In this document: positions 26,497 through 35,499 of the stretch, piece after piece | How the letters are laid out: each line of letters begins with the position of its first letter | How positions within the stretch are numbered: position 1 is the stretch's first letter | Assembly: GCA_024280855.1 (NCBI GenBank) | Contig: JAJRPG010000046.1 | Location: 1-64,000 of the forward strand | From: Planctomycetota bacterium | Lineage (GTDB): Bacteria; Planctomycetota; Phycisphaerae; UBA1845 | DNA length: 64,000 bases | Direction: 5' to 3' | Position numbers and translations under genes: made by a program | Notes under the pieces: model-generated | The model's input: the letters and a program-made list of their open reading frames with translations, nothing else | The model's database searches: none | What the model was told of the DNA's origin: nothing

Positions 26497-28434
26497 TTAT
26501 GATTCCTTCGTTACTGTCATAGCCGTGGCACGACTTACCTGGTGCGGTAATTTCACCATAAACGTAGACCCGTTACCTTTTTCGCTCATCACCGAGATTT
26601 CCCCGCCGTGTCTTCGCACCATTTCACGAGCGGTATACAAGCCAACGCCCGTTCCGGTAATGTTCCGAACTTCCGGATCATCCACGCGCTGAAATTTCTC
26701 GAAAATTCGTGCGTGATCTTTAGCGTCAATCCCCATACCGTTATCCTTCACGGTAATCATGACGCAGTCCTCAGTCTGCTGACATGCAACAATCACCACG
26801 CCATCTGCCGGGGTATATTTTATCGCGTTCCCCAAGAGGTTATTAAGCACCACGGCTAGCTTGTCTCGGTCCGCGTTGATGTTTTCCATTTTCGCGGGAA
26901 CCACGACTTGAAGATCAATGTGCTTCTCATCTGCAAGTCCGCGAATATCTCGCACGCTATCACTGACTAAAGTTTTGACATCCACATCGTTCATAGATAA
27001 CGCAATCGAACCAACTTCCAGTTGCGAAACGTTAAGAATGTCTTCAATCAATCGTGATAATCGACGTGTCTCTTTTGTGATTACGTTATAACATTCGGTA
27101 ATAACCTTGGGATCATCAAACATACCGCTGGAGAGTGTTTCCGCATATGCACGGATATTGGTCAATGGAGTTCGCAATTCATGCGTGACCTGGGTGACAA
27201 AATCTTCGCGCGCTCGGTCTGTTCGCAATTGTTGGCTTACATCACGAATGGTAATCACACAGCCGTTACCAGCCGCAGATTTACGCATGGGCTGTATAGA
27301 CACGCGATAAGAGCTGGCATCTTCGTCTTCCGGCGCTCCGTCTTTGACGTTTTCGCTACACGATCGATATGTTCCATCAGCCGTTTGAGACGATATCGCC
27401 AGTTCACGGACTTTGTCGCCGATCCCGGACAACTTCTGCCCTTGCAATGAATGATCGTCTTGCTCGTCCCACGAAATCCCCAACAGACGCTGCGCGTTCG
27501 CATTGATATATTGAATTCGATCTACATCTGAAATGTAAATGATACCATCCGACACCGAATTAAGCGCATCCGCAAGCGCCCCCCCGTGAGAACGTTTTAG
27601 CACGCCGGCTAATTCGTCGTTGGCTTTATTTTTGTCCGCTGCACTCGCGCAAGATTGCGCCAAATCGATTAACTCATTCCAGGCGTTTGTAATGACATCT
27701 GTCGCATCATGAAATCGAAGCGTACCCAAGTTTTTTTCCATGCGCGAATAGTTGCTGTGTAGCCGATCACCTATCCGGGCGACACTTCGCATCTGAACAC
27801 GAAGCCTTCGGTAAATAACAAAAAGCACGCCCAACACCACAAGCACAACGATCACAGTATCTGCATGAGTTGAGAGCATGGTAGCCGAATGCTCGAAAGG
27901 TAGTAGATGTATATCCAGCAGTAAATCTGACGATTCACTTTCGTCCTCAATTTTCGCTCCAGCACGCGACACATATATCGGCGCACGAATGATAGAGACA
28001 GGCACTCCCAACGCTCCATTAGTTACAGACATGAGGGACATAGCCTTAGGCCAGCTTACGTCAGACGTATCATCAACAAATATTTGCCCCAGCTCATTTT
28101 CATTTATCGATGCGATAATCATTCGATCACGATCGATCAAGCGTAAAGTGTCTACCGACATATGAGAAGAAAATTCATATAAGGCGTGTTGCCGAGATAG
28201 CTGACGCATACTCTCGGAACCGTCAATGGCACTTAATTGAGACACCAAAGCCGTCACCGCATAACGATATGATGACTCATACTCCTGGGCGGCTAGTTCC
28301 CTGGTTTTGGAAATCCCCAAGTAGGATACTGCTCCCAGCCCGAACAGGTAACTGATGACCAGCGATAGTCCGAACCATCGCGGCACTTCCTCTGCGTTTA
28401 AGAACGCTCTAATTGTATTCAGTCCTGCGCGCAA
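26497..28434 (-). CDS. Membrane sensor histidine kinase with PAS domain
   Basis: First gene of the cluster. 645 residues: membrane helix about 20-41, an extracytoplasmic sensor region 42-190, a second helix about 192-210, a linker, a PAS domain (about 285-405, NSVSDGIIYISDVDRIQYIN), HisKA with H418 in VTHELRTP, and HATPase_c (NLLGNAIKY N-box, DNGMGI, GTGVGLYTAREMV). The start is TTG at 28434, preceded by AGGAG eight bases upstream. Its phosphate target is probably the receiver next to it. The signal sensed is unknown. Confidence 0.93.
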   Translation of the reverse strand: MRAGLNTIRAFLNAEEVPRWFGLSLVISYLFGLGAVSYLGISKTRELAAQEYESSYRYAVTALVSQLSAIDGSESMRQLSRQHALYEFSSHMSVDTLRLIDRDRMIIASINENELGQIFVDDTSDVSWPKAMSLMSVTNGALGVPVSIIRAPIYVSRAGAKIEDESESSDLLLDIHLLPFEHSATMLSTHADTVIVVLVVLGVLFVIYRRLRVQMRSVARIGDRLHSNYSRMEKNLGTLRFHDATDVITNAWNELIDLAQSCASAADKNKANDELAGVLKRSHGGALADALNSVSDGIIYISDVDRIQYINANAQRLLGISWDEQDDHSLQGQKLSGIGDKVRELAISSQTADGTYRSCSENVKDGAPEDEDASSYRVSIQPMRKSAAGNGCVITIRDVSQQLRTDRAREDFVTQVTHELRTPLTNIRAYAETLSSGMFDDPKVITECYNVITKETRRLSRLIEDILNVSQLEVGSIALSMNDVDVKTLVSDSVRDIRGLADEKHIDLQVVVPAKMENINADRDKLAVVLNNLLGNAIKYTPADGVVIVACQQTEDCVMITVKDNGMGIDAKDHARIFEKFQRVDDPEVRNITGTGVGLYTAREMVRRHGGEISVMSEKGNGSTFMVKLPHQVSRATAMTVTKES

Positions 28435-28872
28435 ACTGCCGGCTCCTAAATAACATACCCTAATACTTATGATGCTCTACGGAGGTTATCGTTTCACGAG
28501 GGCGTTCGCTTAATCCGCTTATGATGCAAATTCAGAACTGAAAATCATGGTCCGATTTCCCGCTAACTCCTATAAATATAGACGACGAAATCGTCCGCGT
28601 AATATCGTGTTCTCATAACGCTTACGGTCATGATAAAATCTTTCGTTTCGCAGTTCTTGACTTTCGGACCCTGCCATCATCTAGCACGACTCATAACAAA
28701 GAAATTTCGGATACAGATAAGATGAAAATTAAGTGAGTTATCGCACCAACCCCAGCCAGGAAACCGTCAGACTCGACCCATCAGCAACCTTCGACTATCA
28801 TAGCCCAAGCATAATCGCTTCTATGCTGCAACGTAGACGTTTGGAGGCGACTCATACGAATAGGATCATGAA
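28435..28872. other. Divergent intergenic region upstream of the signalling/pseudopilus cluster
   Basis: 438 bp separate the TTG of the kinase gene and the ATG of the aminotransferase, so both promoters should lie here. Only the Shine-Dalgarno elements are clear: AGGAG before 28434 (minus strand) and AGGA at 28862-28865 before 28873. No tRNA, no hairpin-T terminator and no conserved ORF were seen. Confidence 0.4.
28442..28450 (-). promoter_or_regulatory. Ribosome binding site deciding a TTG start
   Basis: AGGAG on the minus strand, eight bases before TTG (28434). It supports TTG initiation of the sensor kinase, since the family usually begins with a short basic segment just before the first membrane helix, as here. 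Confidence 0.55.
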
Positions 28873-30237
28873 ATGGATACGAAATCCTCGACCAATAAGA
28901 TGCCGCAGTGCGATCACCAGCCGCAACCTTACGATGGGCCACCGAGGAACGAGGTCATATCGCTAAGAAAACAATATGTGTCACCAGGCGTGTTCACTTA
29001 TTATAAAGACCCGCTCATGATCGTCGAAGGGCACATGCAATACCTTTGGGATGAAGCAGGAAAAAGATACCTCGACGGCATCGGCGGCATTGTCACCGTT
29101 TCCGTCGGACACTGTCACCCACACGTCGTCGAAGCCGTCAAAAAACAAGTCGGAAAACTATTCCACACAACCACCATCTACCTACACCCTCACATGGCTC
29201 AGTTTGCCAAAAAACTAGCCGAACATTTTCCAGACGATAGCGGACTGGAAGCAACTTACTTCACCAACTCAGGCACAGAGTCAAACGAAATAGCCGTACT
29301 CATGGCCCGCCTACATACAGGCAACCACGACATCATCTCATTACGCAATGGCTATCACGGCGGGTCGCAGGCGACGATGGGCCTGACAGGTATGGGCAAT
29401 TGGAAATTCCCACTACCGCAATTAGGCGGCGTTCGTCATGCCATGCCTGGGTATTGTTACCGCTGCCCATTAGGTCTTGAATTCCCCTCTTGCAACACAA
29501 AATGCGCACAAGACGTAGCCCAACTAATTGACCACGAAACATCTGGAAAAATAGCCGCGTTCATCGCAGAACCCATTCAAGGCGCAGGCGGCGTAGTCGA
29601 CCCACCAGAAGAGTACTTCAAAATCATTTACGACATTGTCCGCGCTCACGAAGGCTTGTGTATTTCCGATGAAGTGCAAACTGGTTTTGGCCGAACCGGT
29701 GAGTATTTCTGGGGCTTTGAAAATTACGGCGTCACCCCAGACATCGTCACCATGGCTAAGGGCATAGGCAACGGCGCACCACTTGGCGCAGTGACAACCA
29801 AACACAATATCGCCGAGCAACTAAAACAAAAACTTCACTTTAGCACCTTCGGCGGCAACCCAGTCACCATGGCACAAGGACTCGCCACCCTTGAAGTCAT
29901 CGACCAGGATAACGTACAGCAAAACGCTGCGACGGTCGGCGCATACCTCAAGCAGCAACTCAAAGATTTACAAACTCGCCAGCCGTTAATTGGCGATGTT
30001 CGAGGCAAGGGATTGCTTTTGGGCGTAGAATTAGTACGAAACCTCGACACAAAAGAGCCAGCCAATACCGAAGCCGTTGAAGTTCTGGAACGTACCCGAA
30101 CCGCAGGCTTACTCATTGGCCGAGGCGGCGTTTATGGAAACGTGATGCGCATCAAACCACCCATGTGCATTACGAAGCAAGATGTAGATTATCTGGTAGA
30201 TACGTTAGAAGAAGCCATTGCAGCCACGCAGCGGTAA
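28873..30237 (+). CDS. Class III PLP aminotransferase (AGXT2-like)
   Basis: A 454-residue aminotransferase of fold type I. Seen: GGIVTVSVGHCHPHVVEAV, NSGTESNEIA, GAGGVVDPPEEYF, DEVQTGFGRTG (Asp that holds the PLP pyridine) and the PLP lysine in VTMAKGIGNGAPLGA; STFGGNPV follows. The order and spacing fit alanine--glyoxylate aminotransferase 2 or 3-amino-2-methylpropionate/beta-alanine--pyruvate transaminases, which transfer amino groups from amines or amino acids to pyruvate or glyoxylate. Substrate not decided. Start ATG 28873 follows AGGA by 7 bases. It stands alone, converging on the next gene. Confidence 0.9.
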   Translation: MDTKSSTNKMPQCDHQPQPYDGPPRNEVISLRKQYVSPGVFTYYKDPLMIVEGHMQYLWDEAGKRYLDGIGGIVTVSVGHCHPHVVEAVKKQVGKLFHTTTIYLHPHMAQFAKKLAEHFPDDSGLEATYFTNSGTESNEIAVLMARLHTGNHDIISLRNGYHGGSQATMGLTGMGNWKFPLPQLGGVRHAMPGYCYRCPLGLEFPSCNTKCAQDVAQLIDHETSGKIAAFIAEPIQGAGGVVDPPEEYFKIIYDIVRAHEGLCISDEVQTGFGRTGEYFWGFENYGVTPDIVTMAKGIGNGAPLGAVTTKHNIAEQLKQKLHFSTFGGNPVTMAQGLATLEVIDQDNVQQNAATVGAYLKQQLKDLQTRQPLIGDVRGKGLLLGVELVRNLDTKEPANTEAVEVLERTRTAGLLIGRGGVYGNVMRIKPPMCITKQDVDYLVDTLEEAIAATQR

Positions 30238-30250
30238 AATACTGCGAAAC

Positions 30251-31363
30251 TTATCGTCGGGTACGTTTCGTCGTTACCGATTTCACCTTCTTACCAGACA
30301 ACTCAAAAAAACCATGAATGATCTGCCTTTCGTGCGGTATAGATAGCGAACCGCTATTTTGCCCATTCACACTCAACGTCCAAGGCTTCAAAGCTCGCGC
30401 ATGTTGCAAAGCTCGTTCAAGCATAGTAGGCGGAAGCCAATTCTTATCCTCCAGCCGAATCTTACCGGCAGCAGTAATGAAAGCCTGCGCATCTAGAAAT
30501 GACATACCTTGTGCAACGCCTCTCGCCAGAAAACTCGTCAGCGTAGCCACGGTAGCTTCCACATATAAACCGGTCCCATGTTGCTTTGGCAGATTCAACC
30601 AATACTGCCCCCACCGGGATGCTAAGGCTTTTTTATTACTCCCGAAATTAGTATCCCACGCCTGGTCCGCGCCCATCCGGCTAATGTCGCGCATGAAATG
30701 GTCAAATCGAGTTCGATATTTTCCATTATCGGCGTGCGCCAAAAAATGAACCAGTGACCAGGCCTGATCGTAATTCACGCGAGATAATTGTTCGTTCCAT
30801 TCATTCCGCGTAATGCGCATGAATTTTACCATATCTGAAAATTCGTGCTTAACGATGTGTTTTTTTATCCTCTTCTTCCGTAAGCCAGGAACGAGACCAG
30901 CCACGAATCCATCCCCTGTAAACATCGACTCTGCAAAATATTCCGCCAGCCCCTCATCCAACCATACCGGCATATCTCCACCAATTACAATATCGACGAA
31001 CTGATGAAATCCTTCATGTTGCAAGGCTCGCCAGAGTTGAGATAAGGGCCGCCCCCCCACAAACGCCATCAACTTATGGCCTGTATAAACACCCGAACTA
31101 CCTTGTAATCCGCCAGCCGCGAGATAATCTGATTCGTGACGATAGATGTACAATGGAAATTTTGACGTGATAGCGCCGGCAAAAGCTTTCGTCCGAGCAT
31201 GATACTCCTCAGCCATGCGGGTCATGCGCAGCGAAGCTTCACGAACGATGATCTCGTCCACGTCAGAGTAAATATCATAATACTTGGAAGAGTAAACAGG
31301 CAGCGAACTATTGAGCTGCGCATTCGTAGCCACGCAAGAAAACATCAAACACAAAGCGATCAA
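30251..31363 (-). CDS. Secreted DUF1570-type metallopeptidase-like protein
   Basis: A 370-residue protein with an N-terminal signal (MIALCLMFSCVATNAQL) and a gluzincin-like zinc site: H116-E117-x2-H120 in LQHEGFHQFV, followed by WLDEGLAEYF, whose first Glu (about 137) would be the third ligand. This is the pattern of the DUF1570 proteins that are frequent in Planctomycetota; activity has not been shown for this one. After about residue 200 the sequence becomes helical and basic. It sits 33 bp after the DUF481 barrel gene, on the same strand. Confidence 0.75.
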   Translation of the reverse strand: MIALCLMFSCVATNAQLNSSLPVYSSKYYDIYSDVDEIIVREASLRMTRMAEEYHARTKAFAGAITSKFPLYIYRHESDYLAAGGLQGSSGVYTGHKLMAFVGGRPLSQLWRALQHEGFHQFVDIVIGGDMPVWLDEGLAEYFAESMFTGDGFVAGLVPGLRKKRIKKHIVKHEFSDMVKFMRITRNEWNEQLSRVNYDQAWSLVHFLAHADNGKYRTRFDHFMRDISRMGADQAWDTNFGSNKKALASRWGQYWLNLPKQHGTGLYVEATVATLTSFLARGVAQGMSFLDAQAFITAAGKIRLEDKNWLPPTMLERALQHARALKPWTLSVNGQNSGSLSIPHERQIIHGFFELSGKKVKSVTTKRTRR

Positions 31364-31396
31364 CGGCGCACATCCTTCCAGCTACAATCCGCCCGA

Positions 31397-32476
31397 TCAC
31401 TTGCCACCAGTCAACGACATGACGATATTCGCGTAGAAAGTATTATCCAGTCGTTCCAAACCCGGTTGAGGCCGCGAATTATATTCATTCCGAATACCGA
31501 GCTTCAACTTCCATTCATCTTTTTTAAGTGGAAAAACTATGGCCGTATCGAAATCCAGGCGATAATCGCTCGTATCTTCAATATCAGGACTAAATCTTGT
31601 CACCTGCGTAAACTGTGCCCAGTCTCCTAAATCCTGGCGAAAATTAACCGCGAAATCAATGACCGCAGCCCCGTTTGATACCCCCGTGTTGTATGTTTCA
31701 TGACGAAGACCAAAACCGTACAGCGTCTTCAACTCCCGTGGCTCTTCCTTAATCCAATAGTACCCACCACCCACGGCTACGGTTGTACGCAAATCCAAAT
31801 CCTCAAATTCATCAAACTCAAGTTCGAGTCGCGTATACCAAAGCCTTCGCTCGTCTATATTATTCTCATACTTGATGCCGCCATAATACTCGTTCGTTGT
31901 ACGTACTTTGTTCGTTTCGGAATAATTACCAACCAGATAAAAATTAAGCATGTCGTCAGAAGTTTTCCGAACCACATCCAATCGGCCACGACCCTGAAGC
32001 GTGTCCGTATTGCCATCCGTGCGAGAACCACCAGCCTCGATCGTCGTCGTCCACTTGGGAATAGACGCCAGCCGCACCTTCTCCGCCTCAGCTTTGACCT
32101 CCACCAACACCGGACTCTCAACACCTTCAGGCCAAACGCTTACCATCTTCTTGGATTCAACCGGCAAATCACCCAGCGCAGTGTGCATCGTCGCGCTTGA
32201 TTGATCCGATGAAACAGCAATAGTTCCCACAAGCCGATCACCACTATCAAATTCCACCGTCATCGCGTCATTCGCTTCGATAGCTACAATCTGACTTGAT
32301 TCAATCGTTAGCGTACCCGCTACCACCGTCTCAATCGTCAACTTACCCTTATACATCTGCCTAATCTGGCCAACGAGTTTACTACCATCCACGGTGTAAA
32401 CCGCATCAGCCTGTAACGTCTGCGCGACAGCAAGAATCAACATGCCAACTAAAACTGAAAGTCGTTTATCCCACAT
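31397..32476 (-). CDS. DUF481 (YdiY-like) outer membrane beta-barrel protein
   Basis: Seen: N-terminal signal (LSVLVGMLILAVAQTLQADA), a small repeated beta region at 30-110 (VDGSKLVGQI; GTLTIESSQIVAIE; GDRLVGTI), then a barrel with the DUF481 pattern TIEAGGSRTDGNTDTLQGRG, YYGGIKYENN and a late Phe/Tyr-rich end (FYANIVMSL). Outer-membrane location is inferred. The start at 32476 follows GGAAAG by four bases; an open frame reaches 32491. It lies downstream of the lipoprotein gene and upstream of the DUF1570 gene on the same strand. Confidence 0.82.
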   Translation of the reverse strand: MWDKRLSVLVGMLILAVAQTLQADAVYTVDGSKLVGQIRQMYKGKLTIETVVAGTLTIESSQIVAIEANDAMTVEFDSGDRLVGTIAVSSDQSSATMHTALGDLPVESKKMVSVWPEGVESPVLVEVKAEAEKVRLASIPKWTTTIEAGGSRTDGNTDTLQGRGRLDVVRKTSDDMLNFYLVGNYSETNKVRTTNEYYGGIKYENNIDERRLWYTRLELEFDEFEDLDLRTTVAVGGGYYWIKEEPRELKTLYGFGLRHETYNTGVSNGAAVIDFAVNFRQDLGDWAQFTQVTRFSPDIEDTSDYRLDFDTAIVFPLKKDEWKLKLGIRNEYNSRPQPGLERLDNTFYANIVMSLTGGK

Positions 32477-32537
32477 AACACTTTCCATCAAATAATGAAA
32501 GCCGAAATCAAAACCATTTGTTTCATTCGCTTAATGA

Positions 32538-32759
32538 CTAACTTCCGTCATTAAACAAACCACTCACCGTATCGTTGATAAACTCATTAAGCGGGCCTGT
32601 GATCGCGCCGCGAACTAACGTGGTAATGATTTCTTCGCCGCTAAGTGTTACGGTAGCGTTGATTTGACCAAAATCGCAGCCACTCAACTGAAACATCATA
32701 CCTCCGCTGCACACCAACGCCGCCAGTTTGCCACGGCTTAATCGTTGAAAACGTCTCAT
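32538..32759 (-). CDS. Small lipoprotein, hypothetical
   Basis: 73 residues with a basic N-terminus, a hydrophobic stretch and a lipobox (FQLSGC, Cys about 28), so the mature protein is lipid-anchored. The remaining 45 residues (INATVTLSGEEIITTLVRGA) show no known domain. The short length and the signal make it a credible gene despite lack of homology evidence. It lies upstream of the DUF481 gene; 62 bp separate them. Confidence 0.65.
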   Translation of the reverse strand: MRRFQRLSRGKLAALVCSGGMMFQLSGCDFGQINATVTLSGEEIITTLVRGAITGPLNEFINDTVSGLFNDGS

Positions 32760-32971
32760 CGTAAATATCTCCTAAATCGGCCCAACAATCGTCTAACGCC
32801 TTCAATCGCACATGACGAGAGCAGCCATGCTAGACGACTCATCGCGCGCGTCAACGCGAAACACCGTCAATCGCTACCTAAAAATAGGGATTTAATCTAA
32901 AACTTTGAAGTACAAGAATTGGAAATCGTCGAAAAACACTAGCTCAATGGGTAAAGACGGCGAAAATACGA

Positions 32972-33982
32972 TTAATCCTTGTCAGGCGATCCGTCCAGAC
33001 TCTCAAATTCTAAAGGTCCATCGTCATCTTCACCCAACCCCAACGCCTCAGCCAAGGCGTCACCAAGCCCGCCGTCAACCTTCTCACCCTTCGCGGCTTC
33101 GCGTTCTTCTTCCAAGTCGTGTTCAGGGTCGTCGTCCATGATCTCGCCCTGCTCAGCCTGCCGTTCAATAACCGACTGAACCATTTTGAGACGCTCAATC
33201 AAAGTCGGCATATCACGAAGCCGATTCACCGGATCACTTTGGCAACAATCGTTGATTAGCCGCGCGATGCTAAGCGGTAAATCCTCCATCGTAGCCTTTT
33301 GAATCTGCGACACCCGCTTACCCACTAACCCCTGCGAGTGAATATCGAGGTTCTGATTCATCTCCGTCATCACGGCTTTACCTGTCACCACGCGATGAAT
33401 CGCAGCACCCAAACCAAATATATCAGTCCGCTCGTCAAGAATCCCACGCTGCGCCTGCTCCGGAGCCATGTAATCTATGGTCCCCTGAATCTTAGCTTTC
33501 GCCTCACGGATTTTTGAACTTTGCCCCAGATCGATCAGCTTAATCTCATCTTCGGGCGTCACCATAATGTTGTTAGGCTTGAGGTCTGCATGAACATAAC
33601 CCGCGCGATGCATCTCATGCAAGCCCTCAGCTACGACCTTAAATACCGCAAGCAGCTCTGGCAGCGAACGATGAAATTCCCTGGCTGACATCGGAATGCC
33701 AGGGACGTACTCCATAAACAAAATCGCCCCGCGAACACGAAGACGCTGACGGAGAATACGTAACTCGTACACTTTCCGCACAATAGGATGGTCGATAGCA
33801 CTACCGATAGCTAGTTCCGAGCGAAGCAACTCAATAAAGCCTGTATGTTCAGGCCTAACCACCTTGATAATCTTAACGGCGTAGTCCTCGCCAGTACGCA
33901 TACATCGCGCGCGATAAATCTTCGTCTCAGCCCCTTCGCCAAGCAACTCCAACACACGATAATTAGGTATGTCAACCGACAT
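32972..33982 (-). CDS. Soluble Ser/Thr protein kinase with acidic tail
   Basis: A 336-residue Hanks-type kinase. Seen: glycine loop GEGAETKIY (third Gly replaced by Thr), VAIK-type Lys37 in YAVKII, catalytic loop HADLKPNN (Asp133, in place of HRD), DLG at about 151 in place of DFG, and APE at 173-175, then ERTDIFGLGAAIHRVV. All catalytic residues remain. After about 275 comes an acidic Glu/Asp-rich tail (DDDPEHDLEEE). No membrane helix or sensor domain is present, so the substrate and signal are unknown. Confidence 0.87.
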   Translation of the reverse strand: MSVDIPNYRVLELLGEGAETKIYRARCMRTGEDYAVKIIKVVRPEHTGFIELLRSELAIGSAIDHPIVRKVYELRILRQRLRVRGAILFMEYVPGIPMSAREFHRSLPELLAVFKVVAEGLHEMHRAGYVHADLKPNNIMVTPEDEIKLIDLGQSSKIREAKAKIQGTIDYMAPEQAQRGILDERTDIFGLGAAIHRVVTGKAVMTEMNQNLDIHSQGLVGKRVSQIQKATMEDLPLSIARLINDCCQSDPVNRLRDMPTLIERLKMVQSVIERQAEQGEIMDDDPEHDLEEEREAAKGEKVDGGLGDALAEALGLGEDDDGPLEFESLDGSPDKD

Positions 33983-34291
33983 TCAATATCACCAAAAACA
34001 CGCGACAGGTTCCCCCGCACGCATCACAAATCCAAATCACACGAATAGCCAAAATTAAAAACAGGAAAGATTGAGGACACAGTTATGCATAATCACAACG
34101 CCAAGACCAACAATCAGCCAAGGCGGACGCTCCCTCCCAGCCCTATCTTCTTCGCAATCAAGCTCTACTGAGTATAGAAATCAGATATCGGGCGGTCAAT
34201 GGAAATAACCAAGTATGCCAAAGCCCAATAATTTCACACCCCCTGCAAGCTAAAGGGCCACCATCAACCCAAATGTTAGGACCGATATTTA
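33983..34291. other. Intergenic region, no feature seen
   Basis: 309 bp upstream of the kinase gene (minus strand) and downstream of cysK (same strand). It is AT-rich, with no ORF longer than a few tens of codons, no hairpin and no RNA gene visible. It should carry the kinase promoter. Confidence 0.4.
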
Positions 34292-35236
34292 TTATTTATC
34301 AGAAAACAATGGCGTAGAAAGATACCGCTCGCCCGCACTAGGCAACACAGCCACGATGACCTTACCCTTATATTCCGACAGATTCGCAAGGCGATTAGCT
34401 ACGCACAGCGCAGCCCCGGAGGAAATACCGCACATAATCCCTTCGCGTAGCGACGCCATTCGCGCCCATTCAAAGGCTTCCTCGTTGGTCACATGTTGCA
34501 CATCATCAATAACATCCAGATTAAGTACGCCAGGAATAAACCCGGCACCAATCCCCTGAATCATATGCTTGCCAGGCTGAAGAGCATCACCCGCCCGTGT
34601 CTGCGCAATCACTGGAGATGCTTCAGGCTCAATAGCGATGCACCGAAACGAAGACTTGCGAGATTTTAATTCTTCGCCGGTCCCTGTAATCGTACCGCCC
34701 GTGCCCACACCCGAAATCAAAACATCCGCCTTGCCATCCGTATCATCCCAAATTTCAACCGCAGTTGTTCGGCGATGAATTTCCGGGTTCGCGGGATTTT
34801 GAAATTGTTGTGGCATGAAAGCATCGTCAGATTCCTTCACAATTTTAATAGCTGCGTCTATCGCACCCTTCATCCCATCCGCAGCCGGGGTCAATACAAG
34901 CTTCGCTCCCAACGCTTTGAGAATCGTTCGACGTTCCATCGACATGCTCTCCGGCATTGTCAACGTCAAGTGATACCCCTTACTTGCACACACGAACGCC
35001 AGCGAAATGCCCGTATTACCCGAAGTAGGTTCAACGACCATCGTCTTGGGACTAATGCGGCCTTCCTTCTCAGCCGCTTCGATCATGGCGTTGCCGATAC
35101 GATCTTTCACGCTGGAAAGCGGATTGAAAAACTCAATCTTCGCATACACCTCAGCCGGTGCGTCGATAATTCGATTAATCTTCACTAGCGGTGTCCGCCC
35201 AATCGTTTGTGCTATGTTAGCAAAGCAACCTGCCAT
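34292..35236 (-). CDS. cysK: Cysteine synthase (O-acetylserine sulfhydrylase)
   Basis: PLP enzyme that makes cysteine from O-acetylserine and sulfide, or from a sulfur carrier if CysM-like. Seen: LVKINRI, NPLSSVKDRIGNAMI (PLP Lys), PTSGNTGISLAF, TGGTITGTGEEL (phosphate loop) and CGISSGAALCVA. Length 314 is normal. The tail is YLSTPLFSDK. It is near a JAMM peptidase and an E1-like enzyme on the same strand, the components that in Mycobacterium feed a CysO-type carrier into CysM, so the sulfur source is worth checking. Confidence 0.93.
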   Translation of the reverse strand: MAGCFANIAQTIGRTPLVKINRIIDAPAEVYAKIEFFNPLSSVKDRIGNAMIEAAEKEGRISPKTMVVEPTSGNTGISLAFVCASKGYHLTLTMPESMSMERRTILKALGAKLVLTPAADGMKGAIDAAIKIVKESDDAFMPQQFQNPANPEIHRRTTAVEIWDDTDGKADVLISGVGTGGTITGTGEELKSRKSSFRCIAIEPEASPVIAQTRAGDALQPGKHMIQGIGAGFIPGVLNLDVIDDVQHVTNEEAFEWARMASLREGIMCGISSGAALCVANRLANLSEYKGKVIVAVLPSAGERYLSTPLFSDK

Positions 35237-35348
35237 GACTCAATCTCCATTAGATGCAATAATGACTCTGTCAGCCCAGTAGTCCACCATAAATAACCGA
35301 CTCTATCGTGTCAACGAATCTCAGTACGCTCAACCATTCCCACGTGCA

Positions 35349-35425
35349 GGTGCCCCATTCTTCGCGTCACCTTATGACGCACCGTTAAGTTATATGGACG
35401 ATCAGTGACGCGAAGGGTGGGGGAC
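35349..35425 (+). repeat. Hairpin repeat B, copy 1 (long loop)
   Basis: GGTGCCCCATTCTTCG then CGTCAC, a 35-nt loop, GTGACG and CGAAGGGTGGGGGAC. Outer arms pair with two G-U wobbles and one mismatch in RNA of this strand. Part of a four-copy family; see copies at 35444, 61739 and 63301. Confidence 0.7.
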
Positions 35426-35443
35426 GCCCGTTCTCGATTGTCC

Positions 35444-35482
35444 GTCCCCCACCCTTCGGGAGTACCCGAAGAATGGGGCACC
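35444..35482 (-). repeat. Hairpin repeat B, copy 2
   Basis: Same element in opposite orientation, directly after copy 1. On the minus strand: GGTGCCCCATTCTTCGGG, loop TACT, then CCCGAAGGGTGGGGGAC. The two copies together form a larger inverted pair between cysK and the JAMM gene. Confidence 0.75.
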
Positions 35483-35499
35483 CAACCGACTCCACGCCG

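Noticed and set aside
28720-28740. Short leader peptide ATGAAAATTAAGTGA before the aminotransferase
   Set aside because: Four codons with no Shine-Dalgarno or attenuator hairpin. It is too short to support.
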